Below, piece after piece: positions 37,986 to 48,709 of a stretch of 58,407 bases of DNA. Position numbers and translations under genes: made by a program. This DNA is from Saccoglossus kowalevskii (Eukaryota; Hemichordata; Enteropneusta; Harrimaniidae): the NCBI RefSeq assembly GCF_000003605.2, contig NW_003158725.1, positions 204,030 through 262,436 on the forward strand, read 5' to 3'. Position 1 is the first letter of the stretch, and each line of letters begins with the position of its first letter. Under the pieces are notes generated by a model. It was not told the DNA's origin. It made no database searches and saw only the letters and a program-made list of their open reading frames with translations.

Positions 37986-38299
37986 TATTGGAAAGCTTTG
38001 TTGTTCCATGAGTTTTATATGAGACAATTCTCTGTATAATTTGGATAATGTCAAACAATCCAGTTTCATTTTGATTACTTGTATTGCCTCTGTAAATTAA
38101 AATGTTTAATAAACATTTGTGTATTTATATTTTTTTTTCATCTCAGCAAAAACATTGGTACAAAATTATAAATTATGAGGTAAATGTCTGATGTTTCAGG
38201 TCTCAAGTTTGCTAAAATCATTATCACAAATACAACTCGATTTATGCTGTTACAAGGGTCATTTATTCAAACCATATTTTTCACGTCTCGATTAAATGA

Positions 38300-38475
38300 A
38301 TAATGGTTTGCACATTGCTTTCATAGTCCGTACGCATTTAATCATGCTATATTGAAAACAACGTTGAAATCCTCACAACAGTTCTCAACAGTCCCATCTG
38401 GTTGGCGGGGAGATAGTCATAATACCATTTTAAAAGAAAATATCCTCCGGGTTTTTCATTTGTTTGGTATTCCAT
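38300..38475 (+). repeat. Dispersed repeat pair, copy 2
   Basis: Partner of 35845-36012, diverged, with a short internal duplication (AACGTTGAAATCC). Confidence 0.7.
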
Positions 38476-38938
38476 AAACATAACAGTCGGTTAAATATTG
38501 TTTTCTATTTTTTTTGTAGCAAGCAAGCAAGTCATTATTTGAAAACAGATAATAACCATCTTAATATAAGGCGCGGATGGAATATCGCTAGAAATGTTGT
38601 ATGCTAATTAGTTTACTAGTTTATCTCTGTGTCCGTACGGCCAGCATTCAAATTCTGTGCATATTATTTAAATAATTAAAAAATATACACACTGTAGCTA
38701 AAGTAGAATTAATTATTACTAAATTTTTAAAATGTCTATGTTCAACTCAGAATAAATTCATTTTCATGTTTGATTACTCTTTTAATTTAATTGATTCAAT
38801 AAAATAACCATCATTTAATTTGAAGTGTTCATTTCACGATAATCAGATGTGACTAATGTTTCTGTTTAACTGCTCCCTGGAGAATCCCTGCCTCATGTAA
38901 AACAGATAAGAGTGGGGGACACTGTCTGTTGCACACAT

Positions 38939-38995
38939 TGAGTAGCCAACGGGGATACACTTATAATGCTGTGAGTATGAATTTCAATTCTCGTC
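38939..38995 (+). repeat. Degenerate tRNA-derived SINE head
   Basis: TAGCCAACGGGG resembles a pol III A box. GAATTTCAATTCTCG, about 40 bp on, is a decayed B box. It lies directly upstream of the 356-bp tandem duplication. Confidence 0.35.
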
Positions 38996-39023
38996 CGTGC
39001 ATTTTAATTCACCAGGCGGGATC

Positions 39024-39405
39024 GTGGTCTCGGCGTGCAAATCATGTGACATCGTGGCTGAAATCTTCTTCTCCGTGCATATAACGATAAAAGTCTAGCG
39101 CCCTCGATATGTGAGTACATCTTGCATTTATCACGTCAAGTTTAATTTTTGGCGTAAATCATAAACAAAGGACAGATAAATATCTTCAACGTGATTCATG
39201 AATAAAGCACAGATAAATATGCTACTTATGGCGACCTTCCCTGCTATGTTGTCAATTTAATGCACCTGCTACTGGTACACTATTCAACAAGGACGACATA
39301 TATTTTAATACGAAATAGAATATGTTATTTGTCGGTCCATGACAAAACAATGAAACAAAGTTCAACATCTGTTCAATGGAGATTAACTAGATTCAGTTCA
39401 TGGAC
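39024..39405 (+). repeat. Tandem duplication of about 356 bp, unit 1
   Basis: Matches unit 2 (39411-39765) from GTGGTCTCGGCGTGCA...CATGTGAC through ATCTGTTCAATGG. The second half is nearly identical, including CAACAAGGACGACATATATT. This unit has an additional internal duplication of about 38 bp (CAGATAAATAT at 39173 and 39211). Confidence 0.9.
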
Positions 39406-39410
39406 AGACG

Positions 39411-39765
39411 GTATTGTTTTCTCGGCGTACAGATCATGTGACTCTGAGGTTGAAATCTCTTTCGCGCAAATAATATTAAATGTGAAGCGCCCTCAGTACG
39501 TGAGTAAGTATTGCATTTGTCCCGTTCAAAAGTTCAATTTTCGACGCGATTCATGGATAAGGCACAGATAAATATGCTACTTATGGCGACTTTCCCTGCT
39601 ATGTTGTCAATTGAATGCACCTGTTACTGGTACACTATTCAACAAGGACGACATATATTTTAATACGAAATAGAATACGTTATTTGTCGGGCCCATGACA
39701 AAACAATGAAACAAAGTTCAACATCTGTGCAATGGGGATTAACTTGATTCAGTTCACGGTCATTA
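39411..39765 (+). repeat. Tandem duplication of about 356 bp, unit 2
   Basis: Second unit. The anchor GATTCATG lies at 39192 and 39548, an offset of 356. A 103-residue ORF (39260-39571) spans the junction and is a by-product. Confidence 0.9.
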
Positions 39766-39799
39766 ACAGATAAATAGAATTAAACATATACATAGTACA

Positions 39800-39925
39800 A
39801 TAATGACAGCTATTGTAGGGATTTTACAGTGGAGCAAAACGCGAGGTTCGATCCGGAATTATGTAGTATGAGACAGATTAACACGCTAACTTACCTCGGA
39901 GTCAGAGTACTGGTATCGACTCCGA
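39800..39925 (+). repeat. tRNA-derived SINE remnants
   Basis: GGTTCGATCC (39845-39854) is a perfect B box. A second tRNA-like segment follows, AACACGCTAACTTACCTCGG (39879-39898) then GGTATCGACTCCG. That combination resembles the D-arm to T-arm part of a tRNA-derived SINE. No complete cloverleaf can be drawn. Confidence 0.45.
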
Positions 39926-40129
39926 TGTCAATGTTCTCTGGTTAAAACAATTCCATCCAACGGAGACACAATGGTGAGTGAACAGGTTATAAACCAACGT
40001 AGGTTTAGCTCGCCGACAAGGAGTATTTACATATATCCCTGCGTCGTTGTCCGGACGTGCTGATGCCGTGCACACACTTTTTATTGCTACATACTTAAGG
40101 CGTGTAATCAAATTTATCATTCACGCTGT

Positions 40130-41840
40130 CAATGCCAGAGACGAGAATACACATACAATGTAATTATATTATCGATATTAATTATAAGAAATCTCATTAT
40201 GTTTGCTTTAGTTGACATTACCACCCAGTATGTACAATTAGTTACCACAAAAGGAATGGATTTACGAAAAAGGTTCAGTTAATATTCAGTCCCGAAATTT
40301 AAAAAAAAAATCACATACAGAAAGTAGACCGAGGGGAAGCAGCCTTGAAGATACCTGGATGTGTTGATAGACAGGTTTATTTTTAACTTCTATGCAATAA
40401 CCATCATGCCTTTATTGCCATCGATTTCACACACATAGAACCAATCATTGGTAACTTTATTGCGGCAATATTTCAGATCTATACCGCCACGGTGAAAGTT
40501 CAAGAAGGGTGAGATGCGATGAAAACTGTAAAAGCCAACTAGATCCAGTGGAGGTAATTACAGTCGGGATTGGGAAAACGCAAGTATGTGGGAATGATTG
40601 ATTGAACATCTCAAGGTACACAAGGAGGTGAGACACGGCGGTGACATCATTAAATTAAAGCGAGTATGTGCCAACAAAACGCATCCAAAGATAGTGCAGT
40701 CACTAAGGGATACTTTCGAGGGGAAATCCATTTGGTGGAGATCGCTGAAGTCTGCATTAATAATGATATTCATTGGTTTTGGTTTTATACGAAATGAATA
40801 CATGAAATGAAAAGATTGTGTATATATTTATCGTAACATTGTTACGTGTATTTTGAGAAAAAAATGGTTCAAATAATGAAGTTGCTGCTGTTATTAATGA
40901 AGGGAAAATATATCAGCAAATCAAACATAAATATTAAATGTTTTGCTTGTGGTTTTACATGCATATGTGTAAGGTTTACAATAGATGACGGACGACAAAT
41001 GTGAAACAGGTGATTGGACTGTCACACGTTGTCGAGATCTTTTTTGAAAACAAGATTCGAAATTAACGTGATTGTCGTCGATGCTTGCGGGTCGCTAGCG
41101 GCGCTATCACAAAACTATTCGCTAGAGCGCCACCAGCGATAACAAACTATAAACTAAAGCGTCGTCCGATTATGAGAGAATGATCGACCGGTCGTGAAGT
41201 TGCAACTGTCGATCGACAGTGGGAAGGAGACATCTTCCTTTATTTCTGCTTTCAGTAGGCCAGTTTTGTACATGCAAAAATGTCCTGTCCTATCGGTCAC
41301 TACAGTCGGTCACATTAACTTGAATATACCATACACACGGCACGCTAGCGGGCGCACAAATTCTCATTATAATATTTGTCTCATGTGGTGCTTATGTCAA
41401 ACAACCGTTATGCAAAACTTAAATGTAAACTTATGCAGCTTGAAGAACATTACTTTTATTATGGATTGGGGTTAAAGGGCTATGATAGAAAAAAACATGG
41501 TTTTTATAACTTTCTCGTACACTGATTAAATCAGTGTTGAGGTATATAACCTCATTTGATGCAACCTAGGGGGACATTAAGGCACCATAGTTGTCACTTA
41601 TGGATCCCATAATTGAACACGACGCAGTCTGACGTCGATGGCGCTTTAAGTCACTTGGGTGAGTGATAAAGCAAAATATTAATACCCATTGCAACGTACT
41701 TCTAATAACGCCCATTTATTGGCTGTACTATTTTCGTGCTTAATAACGTCCACAGATTTCTAGAACTCACATTAAAAAAATAACCTTGCCCGGAGATTTA
41801 TTATGAAGTAGATGTATTCAGCAAGACATTGTATTTATCA
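40130..41840. other. Stretch without a convincing gene
   Basis: Overlapping ORFs on both strands at 40558-40810 (70 and 81 residues) and one at 41194-41475 (93 residues) have no recognisable domain. No repeat pair was seen. Confidence 0.4.
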
Positions 41841-41845
41841 TTGAA

Positions 41846-41997
41846 GTGTTGGAATGATGTACGCCCTCTTGCGTCATGTTTATATTTGTTTTTGCATATA
41901 CACGATATAGAGAGCGGAAACCTGTAATGGATTGAGATGATAAATGTATTAAAGTCTAACAAACACTTGCTCCGCGGAAAGCTGCAAGTGATTTCGA
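41846..41997 (+). repeat. Repeat X, copy 1
   Basis: Matches 42637-42801: GTTGGAATGATGT(A/G)CGCC, CTCTTGCGTCA, AACAAACACTTGCTCCGCGG and GCAAGTGATTTC. It lies directly beside repeat Y copy 2. The minus-strand ORFs here (66 and 81 residues) are related to each other only because the DNA is duplicated. Confidence 0.85.
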
Positions 41998-42000
41998 CCA

Positions 42001-42510
42001 ATTATTTATTGAGACCAGTAATTTTATTCTCGGTATCATATGAAAATTTCAGCTGACAACTCTTTTTTTAAATCCGTCAATAGAGTGACCAAAGTGTTAG
42101 AAATGGAATAAGTACTAACGAACAAATTCCGCACAGGAATTACGCATGCCGATTTTTTTATTATATCACTCTTTTATTGATTTCTATATCCGATTGTTAA
42201 TTTAGCACTTCGTAATCGGCAGTTTTCTTTAAAATTGGTCAGTTTCCCTGCAGGATACGGTCCGAGTTACATATTAAATCTGTCAGATTCAGACCGGTAT
42301 ATGTTTTCTAGTGTATAGCTTCATTGTCAAAAATTTCACAAGAGGTTTAACATCTGACATGAACAACACATAGACACATTTTTCCACGCTTTTAACAGAT
42401 TTAAAACTTTGTCTCCCGTCATCTTAATAAGTTTCCTTACAGTTATAATTTAATTGTGGTAATTTGTCTTGTTCTTTGTAATGCATTCCAGCTTGTTGAT
42501 CATTAGATTC
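42001..42510 (+). repeat. Long dispersed repeat Y, copy 2
   Basis: Compact version of 33061-33881, lacking its two extra segments. It is bracketed by the two copies of repeat X. Confidence 0.9.
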
Positions 42511-42636
42511 ATTTTCCAGAACTGTTATTGAGTTCAAAAATATTTCGAGCCGTTAGTGACGTATCCTCTATATCTGGGTGGGTGAACGGAAAATGAATAA
42601 TATGTCTATAAATGAGAAAAACCATTGTGGCGATGG

Positions 42637-42801
42637 ATTGAAGCGTTGGAATGATGTGCGCCCTCTTGCGTCAAGTTTATAGGTGTTTTTGCACATGTAC
42701 AATATAGAGGGCGGAAACCTGTATTGGATTGGGATTATAAATGTACAGCTAACAAACACTTGCTCCGCGGAAAAATCCAGAGAGCGGCAAGTGATTTCAT
42801 T
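42637..42801 (+). repeat. Repeat X, copy 2
   Basis: Partner of 41846-41997, offset about 790 bp. An X-Y-X layout results. Confidence 0.85.
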
Positions 42802-43090
42802 CCATGGTAACATTTTTCATTCGACGGTTTACAAGGTTACGTATCCGTTGTGTGTGTTGTGATTTTGAACTGACCAATTTGTTGACGATATTTACAGTCT
42901 GCAGTTGTTTCTGCTCCTAAGATTCTAAGATGCTGACCACATTTTCAGAACATTATGATGCAAATAAATTTAGGTGGTTGTGTTTCACAGAAAAAGAAAA
43001 TCATTGTGCATTGGCTGTATCGCTGAAGACAAATTATTACTATTTTCTTTGTTCTCCCGACCGTCTAGTCGGCTCAGTAGGTGATACAGT

Positions 43091-43327
43091 TTAAAGTGGG
43101 GGTGTCGACACTTGCGCATGCGTCAGATGGCCATAGCGTGTCATTGCGTTGACGCTGCAGGTCGGCGTTCTTTCTGTGCTGGGACAGCGCTTCATGTGAC
43201 GACACAACGGTGTCATTGTTTACAAACAAGCGTCCACCCATGAGCCTTTGCGTTTTAAGCACGCTTTGTTATCGTCGGTTGGGACTCAATTCCCGCGCGT
43301 GCGCAGGTGGCGACCCCTCCGCTTTAA
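43091..43327 (-). mobile_element. Short TTAA-flanked MITE, fuller copy
   Basis: Ends are TTAAAGTGGGGGTGTCGACA on the left. The right end reads in reverse complement TTAAAGCGGAGGGGTCGCCA; both continue CTTGCGCA or CCTGCGCA. The TTAA pair lies at 43091-43094 and 43324-43327, giving 229 bp inside. On the minus strand it is collinear with 20004-20158 but keeps a 72-bp segment lost there. That segment is bounded by the 9-mer GTGTCATTG at 43138-43146 and 43210-43218. Confidence 0.85.
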
Positions 43328-44880
43328 GCTGTGAAACAAGGAAAATGGCACAGCGTACTCGATGGCCATGTAATATGAGTTATATAACATGTTCATCCAT
43401 ATATGTCTTTTTAATGGAATATTGTGCAGCAGAATGAAATGTTTGAATAAATTAAATATGCAAATAAGCAGTTAGTGTATAGTATGGTTGATCACACACC
43501 TTTGGATCACACGGATATTGCCCCATGACAGTTAACCTTTCCCCTCGTTACTGTTTCAAAGTAGATTCGTGACCTAAAAGAGCTTCAACAAGATCGAAAA
43601 GTCGCAAGTATTATTTGACTTATCGGCCGTGAAAGAAAGATAAGCTCATAAACGTCCGCCATCTTTCAACAACACATTTGTTCCCTGCATTTGCAGACGA
43701 CAGTGTAAATGATAAACAAGGCGTACAATCGAACAGCGCGGCATCTCTCAACGCATCATGGCCGCCTTGTCGTTAATAATATACTGCTATTTTCACACCT
43801 GTTGCATTCATGGTGTGTACAATACTTTCTTGTGTAAACACGGTGTCCCTCCATTTGCTTAGACGTGATAAATATGTGATTGGCTGACGGTACTAACACT
43901 AAACACCCATTTCCTCTCAATCAACAGCGGTCGTCGCCGCCGTGACTCACGCCTGACCTTAGTCTCGATGACATTGTGTCTGACGTCTCAGGCTATTCGT
44001 CAAATATATACAGAATCTTGCGCTGACGTTAACCTTACATTCGCTAATGAGATTCGTCAGCGACATTTGCTATTTTCTAACAGTACGTGTTTCACAAATA
44101 CGATATTTCGGTCTACGTTTTTCTTTTGCTTAGGGAAATAATCAACTTTCCATCCAAGAATAATCTCATCAAGGAATTGATACGAATCTGAGGCGGCCAG
44201 GTATTCATACCCTCACCCCCTATTTGACACTCAAACACAGGTGTTTAAGTGCGTCCTTTCTCGTGCCTACTCGGCTAATGTCACGGTATTTTGAATAAAA
44301 CTTGTTGACGATAAAGGACTGCAAAGGTGTGTTTTTACACGGGATTTAAAAAATGCTGCATGGTCAACGAAACACAAAATGCATGGAGAAAACCCTCGAA
44401 GCGCAACAAAGGCATTCCTTTCATATTTATAAAACGGTTATGAAACGAGAGGTTTTCATTGCCCAATTTAATAATAACATTGGAACGTTTTAAAACGATG
44501 CCGTGCTCACTATTCTCGTTGATAAACTGGTTTGATGCAAATGCCGTTGAAATTTATAAATATTTAGAAAAATAAAGGAAATGCATTTGTTGTGCAAATA
44601 GTACCGGGAAGCATCAATCACTAACCAAGTTTTTGTTAGATTGTTGTCGAGCCGAGCAACATTGGCTACCAGTGTTGTCTCTGATGAAACGTTATGTGCA
44701 AATTTTAAGTGATGGCGGTCCATATAGTTTAATTTTGACATAGATTATATACCATATATAGAGTTGTGTGACCATCTTCTTATCACAGTCATGGTGATGC
44801 CATGGCAATTGTGTGTGATATGCAGATGACATTGAGTCTGTGGGCATGCTAACTCAGGGCAGGAGTCGACCTATTTTGGT
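43328..44880. other. Gene-free stretch with scattered regulatory-like motifs
   Basis: YY1-type CCGCCATCTTT (43655-43665) and ATGGCCGCC (43758-43766), and an AP-1 TGACTCA (43942-43948) in a CpG-richer patch, suggest possible regulatory DNA. No linked gene is visible. Confidence 0.3.
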
Positions 44881-44889
44881 ATTCGTCAT

Positions 44890-44962
44890 CAGTTAGGATT
44901 TGAAATCGGGACATGCCGAGTCCGATACGAGTCCAATACAGCAACCACTACGCCAGGCAAAA
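44890..44962 (-). repeat. tRNA-derived SINE head, minus strand
   Basis: On the minus strand, TGGCGTAGTGG (44955-44945) is a perfect pol III A box and GATTTCAAATCC (44907-44896) a near-perfect B box. They span 60 bp, as in a tRNA. The anticodon arm does not pair well, so this is a SINE head and not a functional tRNA gene. The body presumably continues toward lower coordinates. Confidence 0.6.
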
Positions 44963-44969
44963 TTAGGGA

Positions 44970-46730
44970 AGAAATTTTCCGATTTTATTGCTGAATGACC
45001 CAAAACTAGTCTAGTAGCGCTCACATCACGAGGGTATAATTTATGCCTATTGCTTGTGTTCGTATTACATCACATCACGTGTGCGATCTGTTTGGAGAGC
45101 CGCTATTCAGTAATATCCGGGCATGCCTGAATTTCGTGTCAAATTGCCTATTCAATTATGATCATTTTTCTGACGCCTGAAACTTGTGCGCACGAAAAAT
45201 TTCTTGAAAGATAAAGAATTCAAAAAAAAATTACGTCAAGCAATGGTTTGTTGTGTGTACAATTCGCGTCAAAATAAATACAATCAAAGTAACCTGTTTT
45301 TAATTTTTTTTTTATTTTTCAAATCTGAATTTTATAAACCGCTTCGCTTTGCGCGCTGTGGTCACGTGACACAGTGAAATCATTCATACATACCCCAATG
45401 ACTATATTAAGCAGTCCAACTTCTATTTTGGTATTTTTTCTGAGATGTAATCTTGAGAGTTTGAGTCGTAGGCCATTTATTGGCTACCAGTCTTACATTT
45501 ATAGTCTGTATATGCTCAATAGTCTAAGAGTATAGCTCAGTCTTTAAAAGGTACTCTGGTGACATGTAGAAAAAATCCCAATAATTCTGGGAGGTACGTT
45601 CTAGGCTCTCCTATCTATGGTTGAGCGAAGAATCTGTACAGATTGAATTTTGATGGGTTTACCTCGCCCATTCAAGGGATCTCCATTCGCTCATCTATAT
45701 TCTACATCATTATGCTCAGCTGGTAAAACCGAAATTGTTTCTGGACCGTGGTTACCATTGTCAGATTTGTTAGATCAGGGTTTGTAGTGTTTTGTTTTTC
45801 TAACAAATATAGGTCAAGTGGTGTATTTTAGATAAAAGTGACCCAGGGTCATGTGTCGTTAACCGTTACAAGAACCTCTGTTTGATGCAGCTGCACGAGT
45901 AAATTCTTCATATAATATGCAAACAACTCTTTCAAGATATTCCGTTGCTTTATCAAACTGAATACGGGGTTACAGGAAATTGATATGAAACAATCCCGTT
46001 GCAAAATCCCGATATAAAACAATCCCGGTGGACGAAATACAAAATGTAATGTTTGTTTTTATTATTATTATTTAGTATGAAAAAACGTTATTTTTATTAT
46101 AATGTATTAATATATCTTTATTGCAGGCTCAACGGGGTCCGTGGAACAAAACTTAACTGTACGCTCCAACCTTTATCTACATAAAATATTCTTATAATTA
46201 CGCCAACACCTCGATAAAATGTAAAAATCATTTATATCACAAACACTCACTAAAGAATTTCCACTCTTAAAAAGACGTTTACTACAGCTGTACAGTATTC
46301 GCCTGTAAAAGAAGGAAAAAAATAAAATATTTCTATCTATACAATTGCTATTTTCACTGCTTGCTGGTTTAAGCTTAAAAATCAACCTGATGGCAATTAT
46401 TGTACGCCACGTCCAAATGTCTTCATTTGCCAAGTACATCACGTATTTAATCTATACATAATGTATAAAACAATCTTCTTCTTTTAAAAGTCGGCTTCAA
46501 TTTCTTCAACTGGGATGTGTGTTTTTTCCAACCGAGATTTTGTCCCCCGAAAAAAAAACACTTTAAACATCAGCATTACAAATAGTCAACGAATATACCA
46601 CATTCATAATATTACATTGTATTTAAATATTTGCTGCATCTATATGAGACGAATGCAACCATCGCTGACTAGCTATAATTCAGAGAAACACTACTAGTAC
46701 TGTACAGTACAGTACATATGAAACACCCAA
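44970..46730. other. Gene-free stretch
   Basis: A small imperfect duplication, GATATGAAACAATCCCG/GATATAAAACAATCCCG (about 45981 and 46010), and a 14-bp palindrome GTACTGTACAGTAC (46697-46710) are the only items noted. Confidence 0.4.
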
Positions 46731-46734
46731 CAAG

Positions 46735-46783
46735 TTTTTTCAGCGAAAATTAATTCCAGCTAAAATAATGTATTTGACAGTAT
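46735..46783 (+). repeat. Short dispersed repeat, copy 1
   Basis: TTTTTTCAGCGAAAATTAAT then TCCAGCTAAAATAATGTAT and GACAGTATT. It matches 48657-48706 with a few changes. Confidence 0.7.
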
Positions 46784-47325
46784 TAATGTGTCCGATAACT
46801 GTTCGATAGCCAGGTCATTTTTTTTAATATTTCAACACACGTCTCTGATATTAAAGTATAATACGTTTCTTGGATTGTACATTTAACATTTATTACTGCC
46901 ACACAAGATGCATAGTAGAAACATTGAATCATCGTGAAATGCTTGGCACGCAGTCCTGAACGACCGATCTCCTTGAAACATCTACGCTTTATTTAAATTC
47001 TCGCTGTCCGAATACCAATAAAAAGATTGAAATTATACTATCTTCAGAAAACAAACTTACACAATTTAGACTGTGTATCCGGTAAGTGGCTAACAAATCT
47101 GCGAATTCGTTTTTAGCTGGTTGATAACGACGATGTCCGCAGCTGTGATGTTTAAGGGTCCTTCTGGACATCACGCTCACACGAAATGTTGACTGTGATA
47201 AAACGGTGGGGATCATGATACGAGAGTGATGAATCGGATAAGAGAGGGCTTGATTGGTTAAATCGTGTTTTCGTGATTAATAATAACTGACAAACAACCC
47301 GGGTCGAGCATGGACATGCCGGGTC

Positions 47326-47333
47326 TATAAAAG
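47326..47333 (+). promoter_or_regulatory. Orphan TATA box TATAAAAG
   Basis: A consensus TATA box in a GC-rich setting (GCCGGGTC before, GAACCCTCGCGCG after). A start would be expected near 47357. No convincing ORF follows, so it may serve a non-coding RNA or an unrecognised first exon. Confidence 0.3.
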
Positions 47334-48656
47334 AACCCTCGCGCGTTCTTTTGAGAGCAAAAGGTATTATAGTGAGCTACTAGTAATGTGGCGATGTTTC
47401 CGCCGTTATGCAAATATTTGAAATATTACATTCACGCCACCAGGTGTGTATTATTGGCTGATGGCAAACAGAATCGTCCATGTGGTCAAATGAACTAAAG
47501 TCGATAATTACGTGTCATAGGTATATTAGAGATGACATTTGTTCGCACTCTGGGTAATATTTATGTGTCTATTAGACCGATCATTTATTTTAAGGCGCGT
47601 GACTAATAGTAGCAATAGATAATGTAATCAATTAACTGACTGCCCACATTATTGTCTCCTGTCACTTTCATTGAGATGTCTGGGGCTTTAATGCTTGTCA
47701 AGTGTGCCAGTTGCCAGGGTGATACCACGCGTTTCTTTAGATTGGAGTAGCCGTTACCAACTTGGTACGTTTTGCCTAGTAACCCCGTAACGTAGCACGC
47801 TGCTCTATGGTCGCACCTGTTATGTCTCATGTCCCGGATGTCCCATTAATATTGTCACGTAGTTAGGGGTTCTCAATATGATATGGTGTACAGGTGTGTG
47901 TATCTGGAATTCGCTTTGTAATGATTATTATATCGTCTGAATTTGGCATTTTTGACAAGAATGGGTCTTGCCTTCTAACTGAAACTGATCCGCGCCTGGG
48001 GTGCCAATATCATAATAAACTTGCCCTGGTTGTGGGATATAATTCGACCTCGAAAATGAAATGGCTCTTAATTCTTTGTCGGCGTGATCATACTTGGTCC
48101 ATTCTCAGGCCAGTCGATCGTCTGTCTAGATACCGATATATAGTACTGTTCACATACATGTACGTCGCATCAAAATTTTTGACTTTATTTTTGTGACTGT
48201 GTTTTCCCACATCCATAATAACAATCCGGCATCAGTACGGCGGTAAATGATCATTTTGCATTATCTAGCATGATAATACTCTGACAATCAAACAAATTTA
48301 TTTACTACTAAAATCCGTATACAGTTTCCGTTCCTGTTTGTTATACTGCCCTCAACGGTACGTGTTATTATATACAGGACGCCAAAGACTGAGTCATAGC
48401 AGCGCAGCGGCTAGCGGTTTGAACCGAGTCTACATTTTGAAGTTTGTAAGCAGTGAACTAGAAAATACCCGTGATGCTCTGCTTTATTTTACATTTTGTT
48501 ATTTCCTGAAAGTTATAAAATACTATTTTCACTTGGAATTTATTTTCGCTATTTTTGATAAAGGGATGTGAAACTAAAATACGGTGAAAATAAATTTTTT
48601 TGTTATATTTTATCAACCCATCGGTGAATATAAACTTTATACAAAACAACTACATT

Positions 48657-48706
48657 TTTTTTCAGCGAAAGTTAATTCCTGCTAAAATAAAGTATCTTAC
48701 AGTATT
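48657..48706 (+). repeat. Short dispersed repeat, copy 2
   Basis: Partner of 46735-46783. It starts TTTTTTTTCAGCGAAAGTTA and ends ACAGTATT. Confidence 0.7.
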
Positions 48707-48709
48707 CCA

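Noticed and set aside
40558-40810. Overlapping ORFs on both strands (70 and 81 residues)
   Set aside because: The + strand ORF has a moderately coding-like look, but both strands are open, no family is recognised and there are no splice or promoter signs.
44890-44962. Possible tRNA gene on the minus strand
   Set aside because: A and B boxes are good, but the anticodon and acceptor arms do not pair; treated as a SINE head.
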